The notes beneath the pieces are model-generated. The model was not told the origin of the DNA. It was given only the letters and a program-made list of their open reading frames with translations, and made no database searches. The position numbers and the translations under genes are program-made. Below, piece by piece: positions 51,901-61,254 of a stretch of DNA of 64,000 bases (position 1 is its first letter; every line of letters starts with the position of its first letter). Source of the stretch: Pseudomonas fluorescens (GTDB taxonomy: Bacteria; Pseudomonadota; Gammaproteobacteria; Pseudomonadales; Pseudomonadaceae); assembly GCF_005938625.1 (NCBI RefSeq), contig NZ_VCNJ01000034.1, forward strand, positions 1 to 64,000, written 5' to 3'.

Positions 51901-54900
51901 TGCAAGCATCCGGCCATCAGTCGTCTTCTCGGCCGCTTCACCCATTTGCTGGATGCCACGCAAGGCATCAAGCAACGGAATGCTCACCGTGCCACCCACC
52001 GCCGTACGGTTGGTGCTGGCGGTTTTGGTGGCGCTGAGGGTGTCGTAACCTTCACCGATATCAACGTGCCTGGCCGCAATATCGATGTCGCCGACCGGCG
52101 CCACCAACTGGCTGGCGGTCTGGGTGTAATGATCCCCGGCAGTCAACGAAATGTTGCCGCCCAACGAAGCGATCTGGCTACCCGACTGGCGTGTGACGGT
52201 GCTTTGCTCACCTTCCTTGGTTTTGACGATCCCCGTCGCGCCCTGCCACCAGGTACCGATTTCACCGACCTTTTTGCTGCCGGACGACGATCCGGCAGTG
52301 GACGTACTTTCAGCGCTGATGACCTCCAGATTGCGCCCGGCATTGATCGTGATGTTCTTGTCGGCCACCAGAGTGCTGCCTTCAATGACGGTGTCCTGGC
52401 CACTCTTGATTTGCAGGCTACCGGCGCTGATGTCGCTGCCGATGCTTTGTGTGGAGCTTTGCTGGCCGCTCTGCGACTTCTGCGTGTTCGACAAGTAACC
52501 CGTCAGATTCGCCCCGGTCTTGCTTGAGCTTTGCGACTGGCTGGAGGTCTGCGTTTCCTGGGCTGCACCGATGAATACGTTATTGGCCGCCGTCAGCTTG
52601 ATTTCATCCTCGGCACGCAAGGACGCCGCGCTCAGCGTGATGTCGTTGTCGGACTTGAGCTCCATGCTCTTGGCCACCCACTCGGTACTGTTCAGGTGGG
52701 TCTGGGTGACTTCAGCGCTGCTCGATTTGCTCGACGACCAGCCTTTCTTCGATGAGGCGCTGGATTGACTGGCGTAGTCCTCGGCCGCCATCAGGTTGAT
52801 GTCGCGGCCGGCAGTTGCCAGCAACGAACCGTCAGATTTGACCTTGGCGCCTTCGGCATTAATGTCCTGCCCGGCCGACATCACCAGTTTGCTACCGGCC
52901 TCAATGCTCGAGCTGACTGACGCGATGCTTTCGCTTTCGGTCATGGTCGATTTTTTCTTGCCGAAGTCACCTTTTTTGGTCTTGGTATAGAACGAGTGAT
53001 CGATGTTATCGGCCGTCACCAGATTCAGGTCATCACCGGCATAGATGTAAGCTTCACCCGCCGATTTGACGTGGCTGGCGACCAGATTCAGGTCCTTGTC
53101 GGCATTGAGGGTCAGGTTGCCTCCAGACTTGATGACGCTCGACTGCTGACTGACATGATCCTCTTCGGCGCGGAACTTCTTGTTCCAGCCGCTGGCATGG
53201 GTTTCGTTGGCCGCGGAAGAGATCGTCAGATCACGTTTGGCATTGAGATCGACATCGCCTTTGGCCTCGACCTGACTCGCAACAACGTTGATGTCGCGCT
53301 GCGCCGTGACCTTCAATGCGCCGCCGGCATTCACCTCAGATCCATACTGTGTCACCGAGGTATTGATGTGATTGGCGTCGTTGTAAGCCGATTTCTGCTC
53401 GGCTGAATCGATCAGCACATCGCGTTTGGCGGTCAACGTGATATCGCCGCCGCTTTTCAGTACGCTGCCGGTGTTGTCGATGTCGCGTCCGGCGTTGATG
53501 ACCAAAGCATTAGCGGCTTCGATGCGTGAAGCGCTGTCGACGAAATCTGCACGTTCCTCATGACGCGCACCGCTGCTGGTGTGGGTCGTCACGGTGCGCT
53601 CGTTGATGACGTCCCCGTTTTTGCTTTCCAGCGTGACATCACGACCGGAAATGATCCCGCCGGCCTTGTTCGTCAGGTCATTGGTAGCGGTCAGTTTCAA
53701 CAGGTTGCCTGCCTCGACCAGACCACTGCTGACCAGATCCTTTTTCGCCGTGGCATCGAGGTTCTGGCTGGCGCGCAACGTCCCGGAGTTCTCCAGGTTT
53801 TCCCCGGCGATCAACGTAACGTCATTGCCCTGGATCAGGGAACCATTAGCGGCGAGGCGATTGTTGGCGTTGGCCAGGTACAGCACCGGTACCAGCACTT
53901 TTTCGCCATTCACTACGCGCTCTTCGAGCCAGACGATGTCATGGGTCAGTGCAGCGACTTGTTGCGCCGTCAGGTTGACGCCGACGCTGAGATTCAGCGC
54001 AGTTTTGCTGGCGATGGCGTTGTCCATCAGGCGTTTGTAGACGGCTTCGTCGGAGGTCTGCCCGTCAATGAAACGCTGGCCCGTACGCGCAACGACGGCT
54101 TGTTGGACCAGTTTTTGTTCGAACAGACCATCGCCCAGACGCTTGGCGCTCTGGTCAGGGTCGTAACCGAGGTTCTGCAGCAAATAGTCCGAACTCATGA
54201 ATTGCTTGAGGTCGGTGAGCACAGGGTTGGTTTCGATCAGGTATTTGTGCGGCTGGGATTTTCCGGCATTACTGGGCAAGCCCTGAACACGATTGATGGT
54301 CAGCGCAGTGGATGTTGCCCCGGCGGTGACTTTACCGCCGCTGAGGGTCCAGCTTTGCGGACCGGTTGCAACCGGATCGCTGCTGCCCACGCCACTCAGA
54401 CGGAACAACCCATTCTGGCCGGTGGGCAGGCTGAAGCCTGGCAAATCGATCGGGTCTACCTGTTGTTGTGCCAGATCCGGCGGCAGCTGCGGATTGATCC
54501 GCACTTGTGTTGAATAACCACTGCCAACGCCGGTATTGGTGGTGGTCTTACCGCCGGTAACATAAGCGTAGTAAGGGCGTACGACGCTGTTATCGATTTT
54601 GTTCGTCGCATCGAGGGTGATGTTGCCACCCGCCTGGATAATGGCGTCCAGCGACTGCCCGTTGGTGACCGTGGTCACGGGCTGAAATTTCTCCCCCATC
54701 AACCCCAGGAAGTTACTCAAATCCTGTTCATAGGTGGCCGACGGTGTCGGGTTATTGGCTCGGAATATCGCGGCCAGTCTGATCGCCGAAGCGGTCTGGT
54801 CGACCCAACTGACGAACTTGCGGGTCGTCTTGATTTCCTGTTCCTGGACCCCCTGATTGGTGATCGACGACGCCGTAATCCTGATGTCACCGGAAGCCGT

Positions 54901-57900
54901 GATCAAGCTGCTGGTGTTGTTCACCTGACCGCCATTGATCGTCAGGCCGGCGCCGCTGTTGATCGATGCGGCTTCAGAGTGCTCACCGACTTTCAGGCGA
55001 TCGACTTCATCGACGATCCACAGGCCGTTTCTGCGGCCGCCACTACGAAAATCACAGCCAGGTCCAGCAATCAGCGCGCAAGACAATTCGGTAATGGTTG
55101 CCCCGCTCTTCTCATGATCGGAATACTTCAGGACGTCCATCACATTGTTGACTGTGGCAGCGGCCAACGTCATTTCGCCGGAGCTTTCAATCGAGCCGGA
55201 ACGGTTGTCCAGCAGATCGGCCAACGTCTTGTTTTTGTCCCTGGCGATCAACAGGCTGCCGAGGCTGTAGACCTGGCCATAACTGTTGGTGAAGGTGGGC
55301 GTCAGCAGTTGCATGGCTTCGCCGCTGAAGATCAATCCACGCTCGTTGCGAAGCGCACCCGCCGTCAATGTCAGGTTCTTCGCAGCCCCCAGGGTGCCGC
55401 TGTTGGCGATGTTGCCGGCCGCCAGCGTCATATCACCAGCCGAGGTCAGGCGACCGCCATTGCTGAGCAGTCCACCGACGTTGATCGTGGTATTGCCACC
55501 ACCACCGACACTGGATGCAGTGCCCAGAATAAGCTGCGCGGCACTCAGACCGAGGTCACCGAGACTGCTGACCCGACCAGCGCCAGAGTAGGTGCCGCCC
55601 AGCGTGAGATCGAGGCTGCCATCACTGGCAATCAACCCGTCATTGTTCCAGTTGCCGCCATTGCCGGTCAGCTTGTTCACCGCCAGCAGTTGCCCGCTCG
55701 CTGTTTGATTCAGACTGTTGATATTGACCGTCAGGCGATCCGCCTGAATCAGGCTGCTGTTGGTCCAGCTATCCGCCGCCAAGGTGAGCCCGCCACGGGT
55801 AACGAAGCTGCCGCCCGCGCTGCCGAGTTGCCCGGTGGCAATATCGAAAATCCCGCTGCCGACATGCAGAATGTTGCCGCCAGCATTGAGCAAGGCACCC
55901 GCGCCAAGGATGAAATCGCTGTTGGCACTTTCGACGGTGCCGCTCCGGTTATCGAATGCGCCATCCATGCTGAACGCGGTTTTACCAGTGCTGCCCAATG
56001 CACGCAGTTGCCCGGTCTGGTTGTCGACGCTGCCAGCGGTGACGCCCAGCGTGCTGGCGCTTTCGATAATGCCTTTGCGGTTATTGAGAAGGCCGCGCAG
56101 GCTGAGGTCGACCTGTTTGCCACCGACGAGGCTGTCGGCGCTGCCATTGTTGTAGAAGTCGTTACCGGTAACGCTGACACGCTCCAGCGCAATGAGGCTG
56201 CCATTGCGGTTATCGACGTTGCCGGACGGACCGCTATCGATGATCGCATCGCCGTTCTGCGCGGTGATGCGGCCACCGTCGTTATAGAGGCCGGCCAAGG
56301 CTTTGAGGGTCAGGCCTTGCGCTTGAATCACCCCGCCCTGCCCGTTGCGCAGTACCCCGGAGACTTGCGCGCTGAAGGTTTTTTTCAGGCTGGACAGCAC
56401 ACCGCCACGACTGTCGAGGCTGGCCGCCGTGATAGCGAGAACGCCAGACTTGGCGACCACACGACCGCCCCGGTTATCAATGGCGCCGCCAACGCTGGCC
56501 GTCAGCGCACCCTCGCTTTGCAGCGAGCCTTGTTGGTTGTCGAGGCTGGCGGCCGTCAACGTCAGATCAGCGGTATCGCTGTAGATCAGGCCGTCATTGC
56601 CGTTTTGCACAGCGCCATTGGCGGTCAGCGTCAACGTGACATTGGCGGCGACACGACCACCGTTGCGGTTGTCGAGACCAACGGTGGACAAGGTCAGCAG
56701 CGCTTGACTGAGCAGTTTGCCGCCCTGGTTGTTGATCTGCGCAGCGCGTTCGATAACCAGCGGGCCGGCGCTAACCAACTGGCCTCGGGTGTTGGTCAGC
56801 GTGCCGAGCAGGTTGAGGGTGATGGCTGCATCGGCCGCCAGCACGCCTTCGCTGTTGTCCAGATCCGTCCCGGTGAAGCGAATGTCCTGTTTTGCATTGA
56901 CGGTAGCGTTGGTGTTGTTCAGGGAACCGGCCTGGATATCCAGACTGACACCACTGTCGATCAAACCACCCTGCGCGTTGTTCAGGCTGCCAGCGATGAC
57001 CAGCGTCTGGCCACCTTCGCTGGAGAGCACGCCTTTGTCAGAGTTATCGAGACTGGCCGCCGTGACGTTCAAGGTGCCTTTGCTGACCAGCGCACCGGTG
57101 TTGCTGTTCTGGATGTCACCGGTGAGATCCACCAGCAGGTCGCCGTCGCGGCTCGACAAAGTACCGTGGTTACGGTTGTCGAGGCTGCCACCGCGCAAGC
57201 TGAGGTGCTGCCAGCCGGAGATCAGACCGTTGAGGTTGCGGGTACTGGTCGCCGTCAGATCCAGTCCCTCACGACTGAAGAGCTTGCCGTCGCTGTTGTC
57301 CAGATTGCGCGCTGTGAGCGCATAGCTCAGGTTGCTGGAGAGTTCACCATTCTGGTTGTTAAGATCGCGCAGGTTATCGAGGGTCAACAAGCCTTTGGTG
57401 GTGATCAGACCTTTGGCGTTATTGAGGTCGCCAAGTGCACTGCCAAAGTCTATGGCAATGGCGCTGCCGAGCAGGGAGCCGCCGTTCTGGTTATTCAGAT
57501 TGGCGGCGCCGATGTCGAGTTTGCCGGTCGCATTGATCAGGCCGGCGTCCTGATTGTCGAGTTGCCCGTCAACGCCCAGCCGCAGCTTGGTCTGGCTGGT
57601 AAGCGTGCCGCCATTGTTGTTCAGGCTGCCGGCCCTGGCATCGATGCTGGCGGCGGCAATCGTGCCTTTGAGGTTGACCAAAGCCTGCTGCACGCGCAGG
57701 GTCAGCACCTGATTGCTCAGCAGTTTTCCGTTGCTGTTGTCCAGGCTGGTGGCAGCGAATGTAAACGCCTGGGCGCTGGAAATTTCGCCTTCGCGGTTGT
57801 CGACCTTTTGCAGTTTTTTCAGCACCAGCAGTGGAGCGTTGATCAATCCACTCTGGTTGTTCAGCGCGCCGTGATTCAGATCCAGAGACAGCGAAGTGTC

Positions 57901-59601
57901 GCTGGTAAGTTCGCCGCCATTGTTTTGATCGAGGCGCGTGACACTGGCCGTCAACGCCTTGTTGCTGGCGATCCGGCCCTTGTTACTGTTGTCGACGTTG
58001 CCGGCCTTGAGCGTAAGGCTGCCGGGCGAGGTCAGTTTGCCGCCCTGATTGTTCACCGCGCCTGTGGCATCGATGTTCAGGGAAGTGCCGGCGTTCACCA
58101 GCCCTGCGACGTTGTCCAGCGACGCCATACGCAGGGTGACATCGGCCAGGCCCGACAGCTCGCCACTGTTGTTGTTCATCTGACCGACAGTCGCTTTGAG
58201 CGATCCACTGGCGTTGATCAATCCCTTGTTGTTGAGCACTTGGCTTGCGTTCAGATCGAGCGTGCCGCTGCTCAGCACCCGGCCATTGTTGCGGTTATCC
58301 AGCGTCGCCGTGGTGACGCGCGTTGCCTGCCCGCTCAGCGTGCCGCCCTGATTGCTCAGGGATTGTGCCGCGGTGACTGTCAGGTTGCGGCTGGCGATGA
58401 CGCTTTTGCCGGTATTGCCGAAACTTTGCGCATTGATGCTCACATCGCCTGCCTTGTTGCGACTGTTATCGACATTGACCCCGGCTTCGATGATGCCGGC
58501 GTTGATCAACTCGCCGCCGGCACTGAGGCTGATGCCATCGCGAGCTGCCAAGGTCTGGCGGTTTGCAAGATTGCCCTGGGTCTGCACGTTCAGTTCGGTG
58601 CCAGCGTAGACAGGGCCTTGTGCATCGAGGCTGGCGGCTTTGACGTTGATCGCGTTGGCCGCCGAAGCTTGCGCCATCGTCAGTTGGCCTTTGGCGTCGA
58701 TCTGGATATCACCGCCACTGGCGGCCAGATTGCCCGCCAGTTTCACCCCGACCCCGGCCTCGGTGCCGACCAGTTTGATCGCGCCAGCGTACATACCACC
58801 AAGCGCCGAAGAGTCGATGGCCAGTTGCGGTTTGCCGCTGCCGTCATCGGCGCGTGCAGTGGCGTTCAAAGTCTGTGCATTGACGTCGTTGCGCCCGGCG
58901 ACAATCGTCAGGTTCTGCGCCTGAATCTCGGCGTTGATCTTCGCGCTGCGGGTAATGATTTCGAAACGGTCGACGTTGGTCGCGTTAAGGCCCGCGCCCT
59001 CGATGGCCACCGAACCCTGATCAACCTGAAAACGGTCCAGCCGACCGTTGTCGAGCACCGGTTTGCCGGTGGTCAAGGTCACCCGTGGCGAGTTGATAAA
59101 ACCGCATCCGTTGCAGGTGATGCCATACGGGTTGGCCACGATCACCCGCGCCGACTGCCCCGCCACTTCGGTGTAGCCGCGCAACTGGCTCGGGTTGCCG
59201 CTGATGACTTCGTTGAGAATCACCTGTGCCGAACCGCTGTTTTTCAGGTTCGGGTTGTCGATGATATGCCCGCCCAATTGCGTGACCGTGTTCTGGGTTG
59301 AGCCGTTGTTGAGGATCAGCCCCTGCGCACCGACGTTGTAGTCGTGGAACTGGTTATGCGACAGGCCGCTGGCATTGGGCGTAGCGATGTTGATGATCGG
59401 CACGCCATTGCCGGCGCGATCCAGCGAGGTATTGGGGTTGGCCACCACGATGCCGTCGGCCTGCGCCCACATCGGTTGCCAGAACATGACGTTCGCCAAG
59501 AGAAACGCCAGCCCGCGCTTGGGCATGCCGAGGAAAGACTCGCGTTTTTTTACGGCAGCAGAAGGCTGATGCGCGAGGAAGGCGTACTGGCGAACGTCCA
59601 T
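48955..59601 (-). CDS. cdiA: CdiA-like filamentous hemagglutinin with papain-like C-terminal toxin
   Basis: A 3548-residue two-partner secretion protein. A signal sequence (about 20-48, cleaved after AQA) precedes the TPS domain at about 49-330, with the hallmark NPYGITCNGCGFINSPRVTL. Long hemagglutinin repeats follow (patterns LDNRNGG, LNNQNGG, SLDNSDGKLLS), then a second repeat set (VNAGGALKVTAQRDINVVAS). Near residue 3190 a VDNN motif (ANVDNNWLATQQ) stands in for VENN. The C-terminal domain (about 3400-3548) has a papain-like Cys/His/Asp arrangement: PVCGPAC (Cys3417), RHFLIVDG (His3500), MTRDSVAG (Asp3520). The ATG at 59601 fits the signal peptide. No cdiB gene is adjacent. Confidence 0.93.
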   Translation of the reverse strand: MDVRQYAFLAHQPSAAVKKRESFLGMPKRGLAFLLANVMFWQPMWAQADGIVVANPNTSLDRAGNGVPIINIATPNASGLSHNQFHDYNVGAQGLILNNGSTQNTVTQLGGHIIDNPNLKNSGSAQVILNEVISGNPSQLRGYTEVAGQSARVIVANPYGITCNGCGFINSPRVTLTTGKPVLDNGRLDRFQVDQGSVAIEGAGLNATNVDRFEIITRSAKINAEIQAQNLTIVAGRNDVNAQTLNATARADDGSGKPQLAIDSSALGGMYAGAIKLVGTEAGVGVKLAGNLAASGGDIQIDAKGQLTMAQASAANAINVKAASLDAQGPVYAGTELNVQTQGNLANRQTLAARDGISLSAGGELINAGIIEAGVNVDNSRNKAGDVSINAQSFGNTGKSVIASRNLTVTAAQSLSNQGGTLSGQATRVTTATLDNRNNGRVLSSGTLDLNASQVLNNKGLINASGSLKATVGQMNNNSGELSGLADVTLRMASLDNVAGLVNAGTSLNIDATGAVNNQGGKLTSPGSLTLKAGNVDNSNKGRIASNKALTASVTRLDQNNGGELTSDTSLSLDLNHGALNNQSGLINAPLLVLKKLQKVDNREGEISSAQAFTFAATSLDNSNGKLLSNQVLTLRVQQALVNLKGTIAAASIDARAGSLNNNGGTLTSQTKLRLGVDGQLDNQDAGLINATGKLDIGAANLNNQNGGSLLGSAIAIDFGSALGDLNNAKGLITTKGLLTLDNLRDLNNQNGELSSNLSYALTARNLDNSDGKLFSREGLDLTATSTRNLNGLISGWQHLSLRGGSLDNRNHGTLSSRDGDLLVDLTGDIQNSNTGALVSKGTLNVTAASLDNSDKGVLSSEGGQTLVIAGSLNNAQGGLIDSGVSLDIQAGSLNNTNATVNAKQDIRFTGTDLDNSEGVLAADAAITLNLLGTLTNTRGQLVSAGPLVIERAAQINNQGGKLLSQALLTLSTVGLDNRNGGRVAANVTLTLTANGAVQNGNDGLIYSDTADLTLTAASLDNQQGSLQSEGALTASVGGAIDNRGGRVVAKSGVLAITAASLDSRGGVLSSLKKTFSAQVSGVLRNGQGGVIQAQGLTLKALAGLYNDGGRITAQNGDAIIDSGPSGNVDNRNGSLIALERVSVTGNDFYNNGSADSLVGGKQVDLSLRGLLNNRKGIIESASTLGVTAGSVDNQTGQLRALGSTGKTAFSMDGAFDNRSGTVESANSDFILGAGALLNAGGNILHVGSGIFDIATGQLGSAGGSFVTRGGLTLAADSWTNSSLIQADRLTVNINSLNQTASGQLLAVNKLTGNGGNWNNDGLIASDGSLDLTLGGTYSGAGRVSSLGDLGLSAAQLILGTASSVGGGGNTTINVGGLLSNGGRLTSAGDMTLAAGNIANSGTLGAAKNLTLTAGALRNERGLIFSGEAMQLLTPTFTNSYGQVYSLGSLLIARDKNKTLADLLDNRSGSIESSGEMTLAAATVNNVMDVLKYSDHEKSGATITELSCALIAGPGCDFRSGGRRNGLWIVDEVDRLKVGEHSEAASINSGAGLTINGGQVNNTSSLITASGDIRITASSITNQGVQEQEIKTTRKFVSWVDQTASAIRLAAIFRANNPTPSATYEQDLSNFLGLMGEKFQPVTTVTNGQSLDAIIQAGGNITLDATNKIDNSVVRPYYAYVTGGKTTTNTGVGSGYSTQVRINPQLPPDLAQQQVDPIDLPGFSLPTGQNGLFRLSGVGSSDPVATGPQSWTLSGGKVTAGATSTALTINRVQGLPSNAGKSQPHKYLIETNPVLTDLKQFMSSDYLLQNLGYDPDQSAKRLGDGLFEQKLVQQAVVARTGQRFIDGQTSDEAVYKRLMDNAIASKTALNLSVGVNLTAQQVAALTHDIVWLEERVVNGEKVLVPVLYLANANNRLAANGSLIQGNDVTLIAGENLENSGTLRASQNLDATAKKDLVSSGLVEAGNLLKLTATNDLTNKAGGIISGRDVTLESKNGDVINERTVTTHTSSGARHEERADFVDSASRIEAANALVINAGRDIDNTGSVLKSGGDITLTAKRDVLIDSAEQKSAYNDANHINTSVTQYGSEVNAGGALKVTAQRDINVVASQVEAKGDVDLNAKRDLTISSAANETHASGWNKKFRAEEDHVSQQSSVIKSGGNLTLNADKDLNLVASHVKSAGEAYIYAGDDLNLVTADNIDHSFYTKTKKGDFGKKKSTMTESESIASVSSSIEAGSKLVMSAGQDINAEGAKVKSDGSLLATAGRDINLMAAEDYASQSSASSKKGWSSSKSSSAEVTQTHLNSTEWVAKSMELKSDNDITLSAASLRAEDEIKLTAANNVFIGAAQETQTSSQSQSSSKTGANLTGYLSNTQKSQSGQQSSTQSIGSDISAGSLQIKSGQDTVIEGSTLVADKNITINAGRNLEVISAESTSTAGSSSGSKKVGEIGTWWQGATGIVKTKEGEQSTVTRQSGSQIASLGGNISLTAGDHYTQTASQLVAPVGDIDIAARHVDIGEGYDTLSATKTASTNRTAVGGTVSIPLLDALRGIQQMGEAAEKTTDGRMLALAAVNAAMSADQALDAGQSMMQNPLGGVKVSVNLSNSQSQMNSSQSGSNVVGSGVMAGGNINIVAKGAGADSNINVVGSRIEGGGNVSLDATGAINLLSAQNTAHQESSNSNSGWSVGVGFGFGEQNGFTLDLAANKGRGNSDGDDVTHTNTSVKSGGTLSLKSGGDTNIKGATASGETVKVKVGGDLNIESLQDTSTYTSKQSSANVGVSVCVPPFCVGNSSVSGGVSQQNMNSEYASVSEQSGIKAGNGGFQVEVAGNTDLVGAVIASTDKAVADGKNTLSTGTLTTSDVKNKAEYDASSINLSGGYGFDAGKGGTSNGANSNTRGGPVNSVKEGANASTPIVLFASGSSSSTTYSGISGAAVTITNEAKQQELTGKTVEQTIAAINTDVSSDRDGSNKLKPIFDAQEIGVNFEIVGKFVQNVSQFIENRAKEADDKKKQADNELLAAHDPRLTKEQQDAHKVRYQELKQEIKDIGENWGPEGTYRQIATALVAGVSGGVTGSSAQFAQNMVVNYVQQQGSAYIGKLVLKGLKEGSPVHAGLHAILGCAGAAASNQSCSAGALGGAASSVLTALFADPDPDETATDRENKRNLLTALVAGIAAMTNPNGAATATNAAIANVDNNWLATQQEVQRDKELAAETDLYKKMMISMNWELISLRQDGLTGVGIVDGFKDGMAGAGRDALDGAAQFMRHPKEGVDAMIEFASSTEGISILGDELSKSFSAQLKEMNKALEEGGDANAFNLGRQMGQAVALVVSTVAGGGTSAAKSAAVLSRMGFDLSVRAIKKIGSSFDIGTVKDWVKNSKKKTVPDGTHDGAGGGGGAGTPDATIPYAPPGTQIFQGQAPVCGPACAAMVITDKTGKSVSLESAIGSFVNGIRESGVNTLELADVISNAGVKNTVNLSMFPEQLNKALQEGLSVIIQVPAGAQRHFLIVDGVKTVEGVSYYMTRDSVAGPRGVLQRILEGAMTGGVNAIVIGK

Positions 59602-60009
59602 GTTGAAGATCTCTTTGCAACGGGCAGTAATAGTTGGATTGACGGCAGGCGCACTACTTGCTGACAGGCACGCACTCGGGTGGCGGTCAGTGCAATGATG
59701 AGAAGAAAGGGAAATGACGTAATGACAGTCGATCACGGACCAGACTGTGGAAGGTCCGATCGCACCTTTACAGTTGCGCACTAGTATCAAAATAGTGGCG
59801 CGATATTAGATGGCCACTATTTTGGCGTCAATTATTAGATGCGCCGAACCGTGGATTCGATCAGCGCAATCAGGCAAACCGTACCTGTGCGAATAGTCCT
59901 TGGCCTGCACAACAAGCCCCCCCGCCGCAATAATCTGTAAACTCTCCCCTCTTTCGCCGCCCTTCATTTCCTCGCGGCCATCACCTCTTTAATTGTTGCG
60001 GAGTCCGCC
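59602..60009. promoter_or_regulatory. Divergent control region of cdiA and sbcD with perfect inverted repeat
   Basis: CAAAATAGTGGC (59788-59799) and GCCACTATTTTG (59813-59824) are a perfect 12-base inverted repeat with a 13-base spacer, in an AT-rich stretch about 190 bases before the cdiA start. It could be an operator or a hairpin. No gene is seen; sbcD has GGAG at 59999-60002, 7 bases before its TTG start. Confidence 0.5.
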
Positions 60010-61254
60010 TTGCGTCTGTTCCACACCTCCGACTGGCACCTTGGGCAAAACCTGCACGGCCAGGAGCGCGATTTCGAGCACGCCTGTTTTCTCGAATGGC
60101 TGCTGCGCCAACTGCAACTGGCGCAGCCGGATGTGCTGCTGATTGCCGGGGACATCTTTGACACGGTCAATCCTCCGGTCAAAGCCCAGGAACGCCTCTA
60201 CGATTTCATCGTCAGCGCCCACGAACAGCAGCCGTTGCTGACCATCGTGATGATCGCCGGCAACCACGACTCCGGTTCACGGATCGAACTGCCCGCGCCG
60301 TTGATGCGCCGTTTGCGCACGCATGCGTTGGGACGGGTGTTGTGGCTGGATGACGGGCAATTGAATGCCGAACGCCTGCTGCTGCCGTTGCCGGACAACA
60401 CCGGCGAAGTCGCCGCGTGGTGCCTGGCGCTGCCGTTTCTGCGCCCGGCGGAGGTAACTGGCGCGCATCTGGGCGACAACTATCTGCGCGGCATCGGTCA
60501 GGTGCATGAATGGCTGATCGAAGCGGCCAACGCCAAGCGCCAACCCGGTCAGGCGCTGATCGCCATCAGCCACGCGCACATGGCTGGCGGTTCGGTGTCG
60601 GAAGACTCCGAGCGCAGCCTGATCATCGGCAACGCCGAAGCCCTGCCCGCCAGTCTGTTCGGGCCGAGCATCAGCTATGTCGCCCTCGGCCATTTGCACA
60701 AGCCGCAGAAGGTCAACGGTGAAGAGCGCATCCGCTACAGCGGCTCGCCGATACCGCTGTCGTTTTCGGAAATCAGCTATCAGCACCAGATTCTCGACGT
60801 CACCCTCGATGGCGAAACCCTGGTCAGTGTCGAGCCGAAACTGATCCCGCGTTCGGTCAACCTGCAACGCATCGGCCCGGCACCGCTGGCGGAAATCCTG
60901 CTGCAACTGGCCGATCTGCCGAACATCGATCTGCTCGCCGAAACCCAGCGTCAGCCGTGGCTGGAAGTGCGCGTAACCCTCGACGAGCCGCAACCGGATC
61001 TACGCCATCAAGTGGAAAGCGCTCTGCAAGGCAAAGCCGTGCGCCTGGTGCGTATCGCTGCCGAGTACGCCGGTAACCGTGGCGCTGACGGCGTCGAAGA
61101 TGGCACCGCGCTGATCGAACTCGACCAACTCACCCCGCAGGAATTGTTCAGCCGCGCCTGGCTGGACAACTACGGCAACGAGGTCGATGAACAGACGCTG
61201 AAGGACTTCGCCGAACTGCTGCAGGACGTACAACTGGAGGGCGAGCAGCCATGA
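60010..61254 (+). CDS. sbcD: Exonuclease SbcCD, D subunit
   Basis: Nuclease subunit of the SbcCD (Mre11-Rad50 type) complex, which opens hairpins and processes double-strand ends. It has 414 residues with the metallophosphatase motifs in order: HTSDWHLGQNLHG, LIAGDIFDTVNPP, IAGNHDSGSRIE, AISHAHMAG, and ALGHLHKPQ. The C-terminal capping domain follows from about 280. It starts at a TTG at 60010 with GGAG 7 bases upstream. It overlaps sbcC by 4 bases. Confidence 0.97.
   Translation: MRLFHTSDWHLGQNLHGQERDFEHACFLEWLLRQLQLAQPDVLLIAGDIFDTVNPPVKAQERLYDFIVSAHEQQPLLTIVMIAGNHDSGSRIELPAPLMRRLRTHALGRVLWLDDGQLNAERLLLPLPDNTGEVAAWCLALPFLRPAEVTGAHLGDNYLRGIGQVHEWLIEAANAKRQPGQALIAISHAHMAGGSVSEDSERSLIIGNAEALPASLFGPSISYVALGHLHKPQKVNGEERIRYSGSPIPLSFSEISYQHQILDVTLDGETLVSVEPKLIPRSVNLQRIGPAPLAEILLQLADLPNIDLLAETQRQPWLEVRVTLDEPQPDLRHQVESALQGKAVRLVRIAAEYAGNRGADGVEDGTALIELDQLTPQELFSRAWLDNYGNEVDEQTLKDFAELLQDVQLEGEQP

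Noticed and set aside
54979..59301. Open frame of 1440 codons on the plus strand
   Set aside because: Antisense to the repetitive cdiA gene; its repeats only mirror the hemagglutinin repeats.
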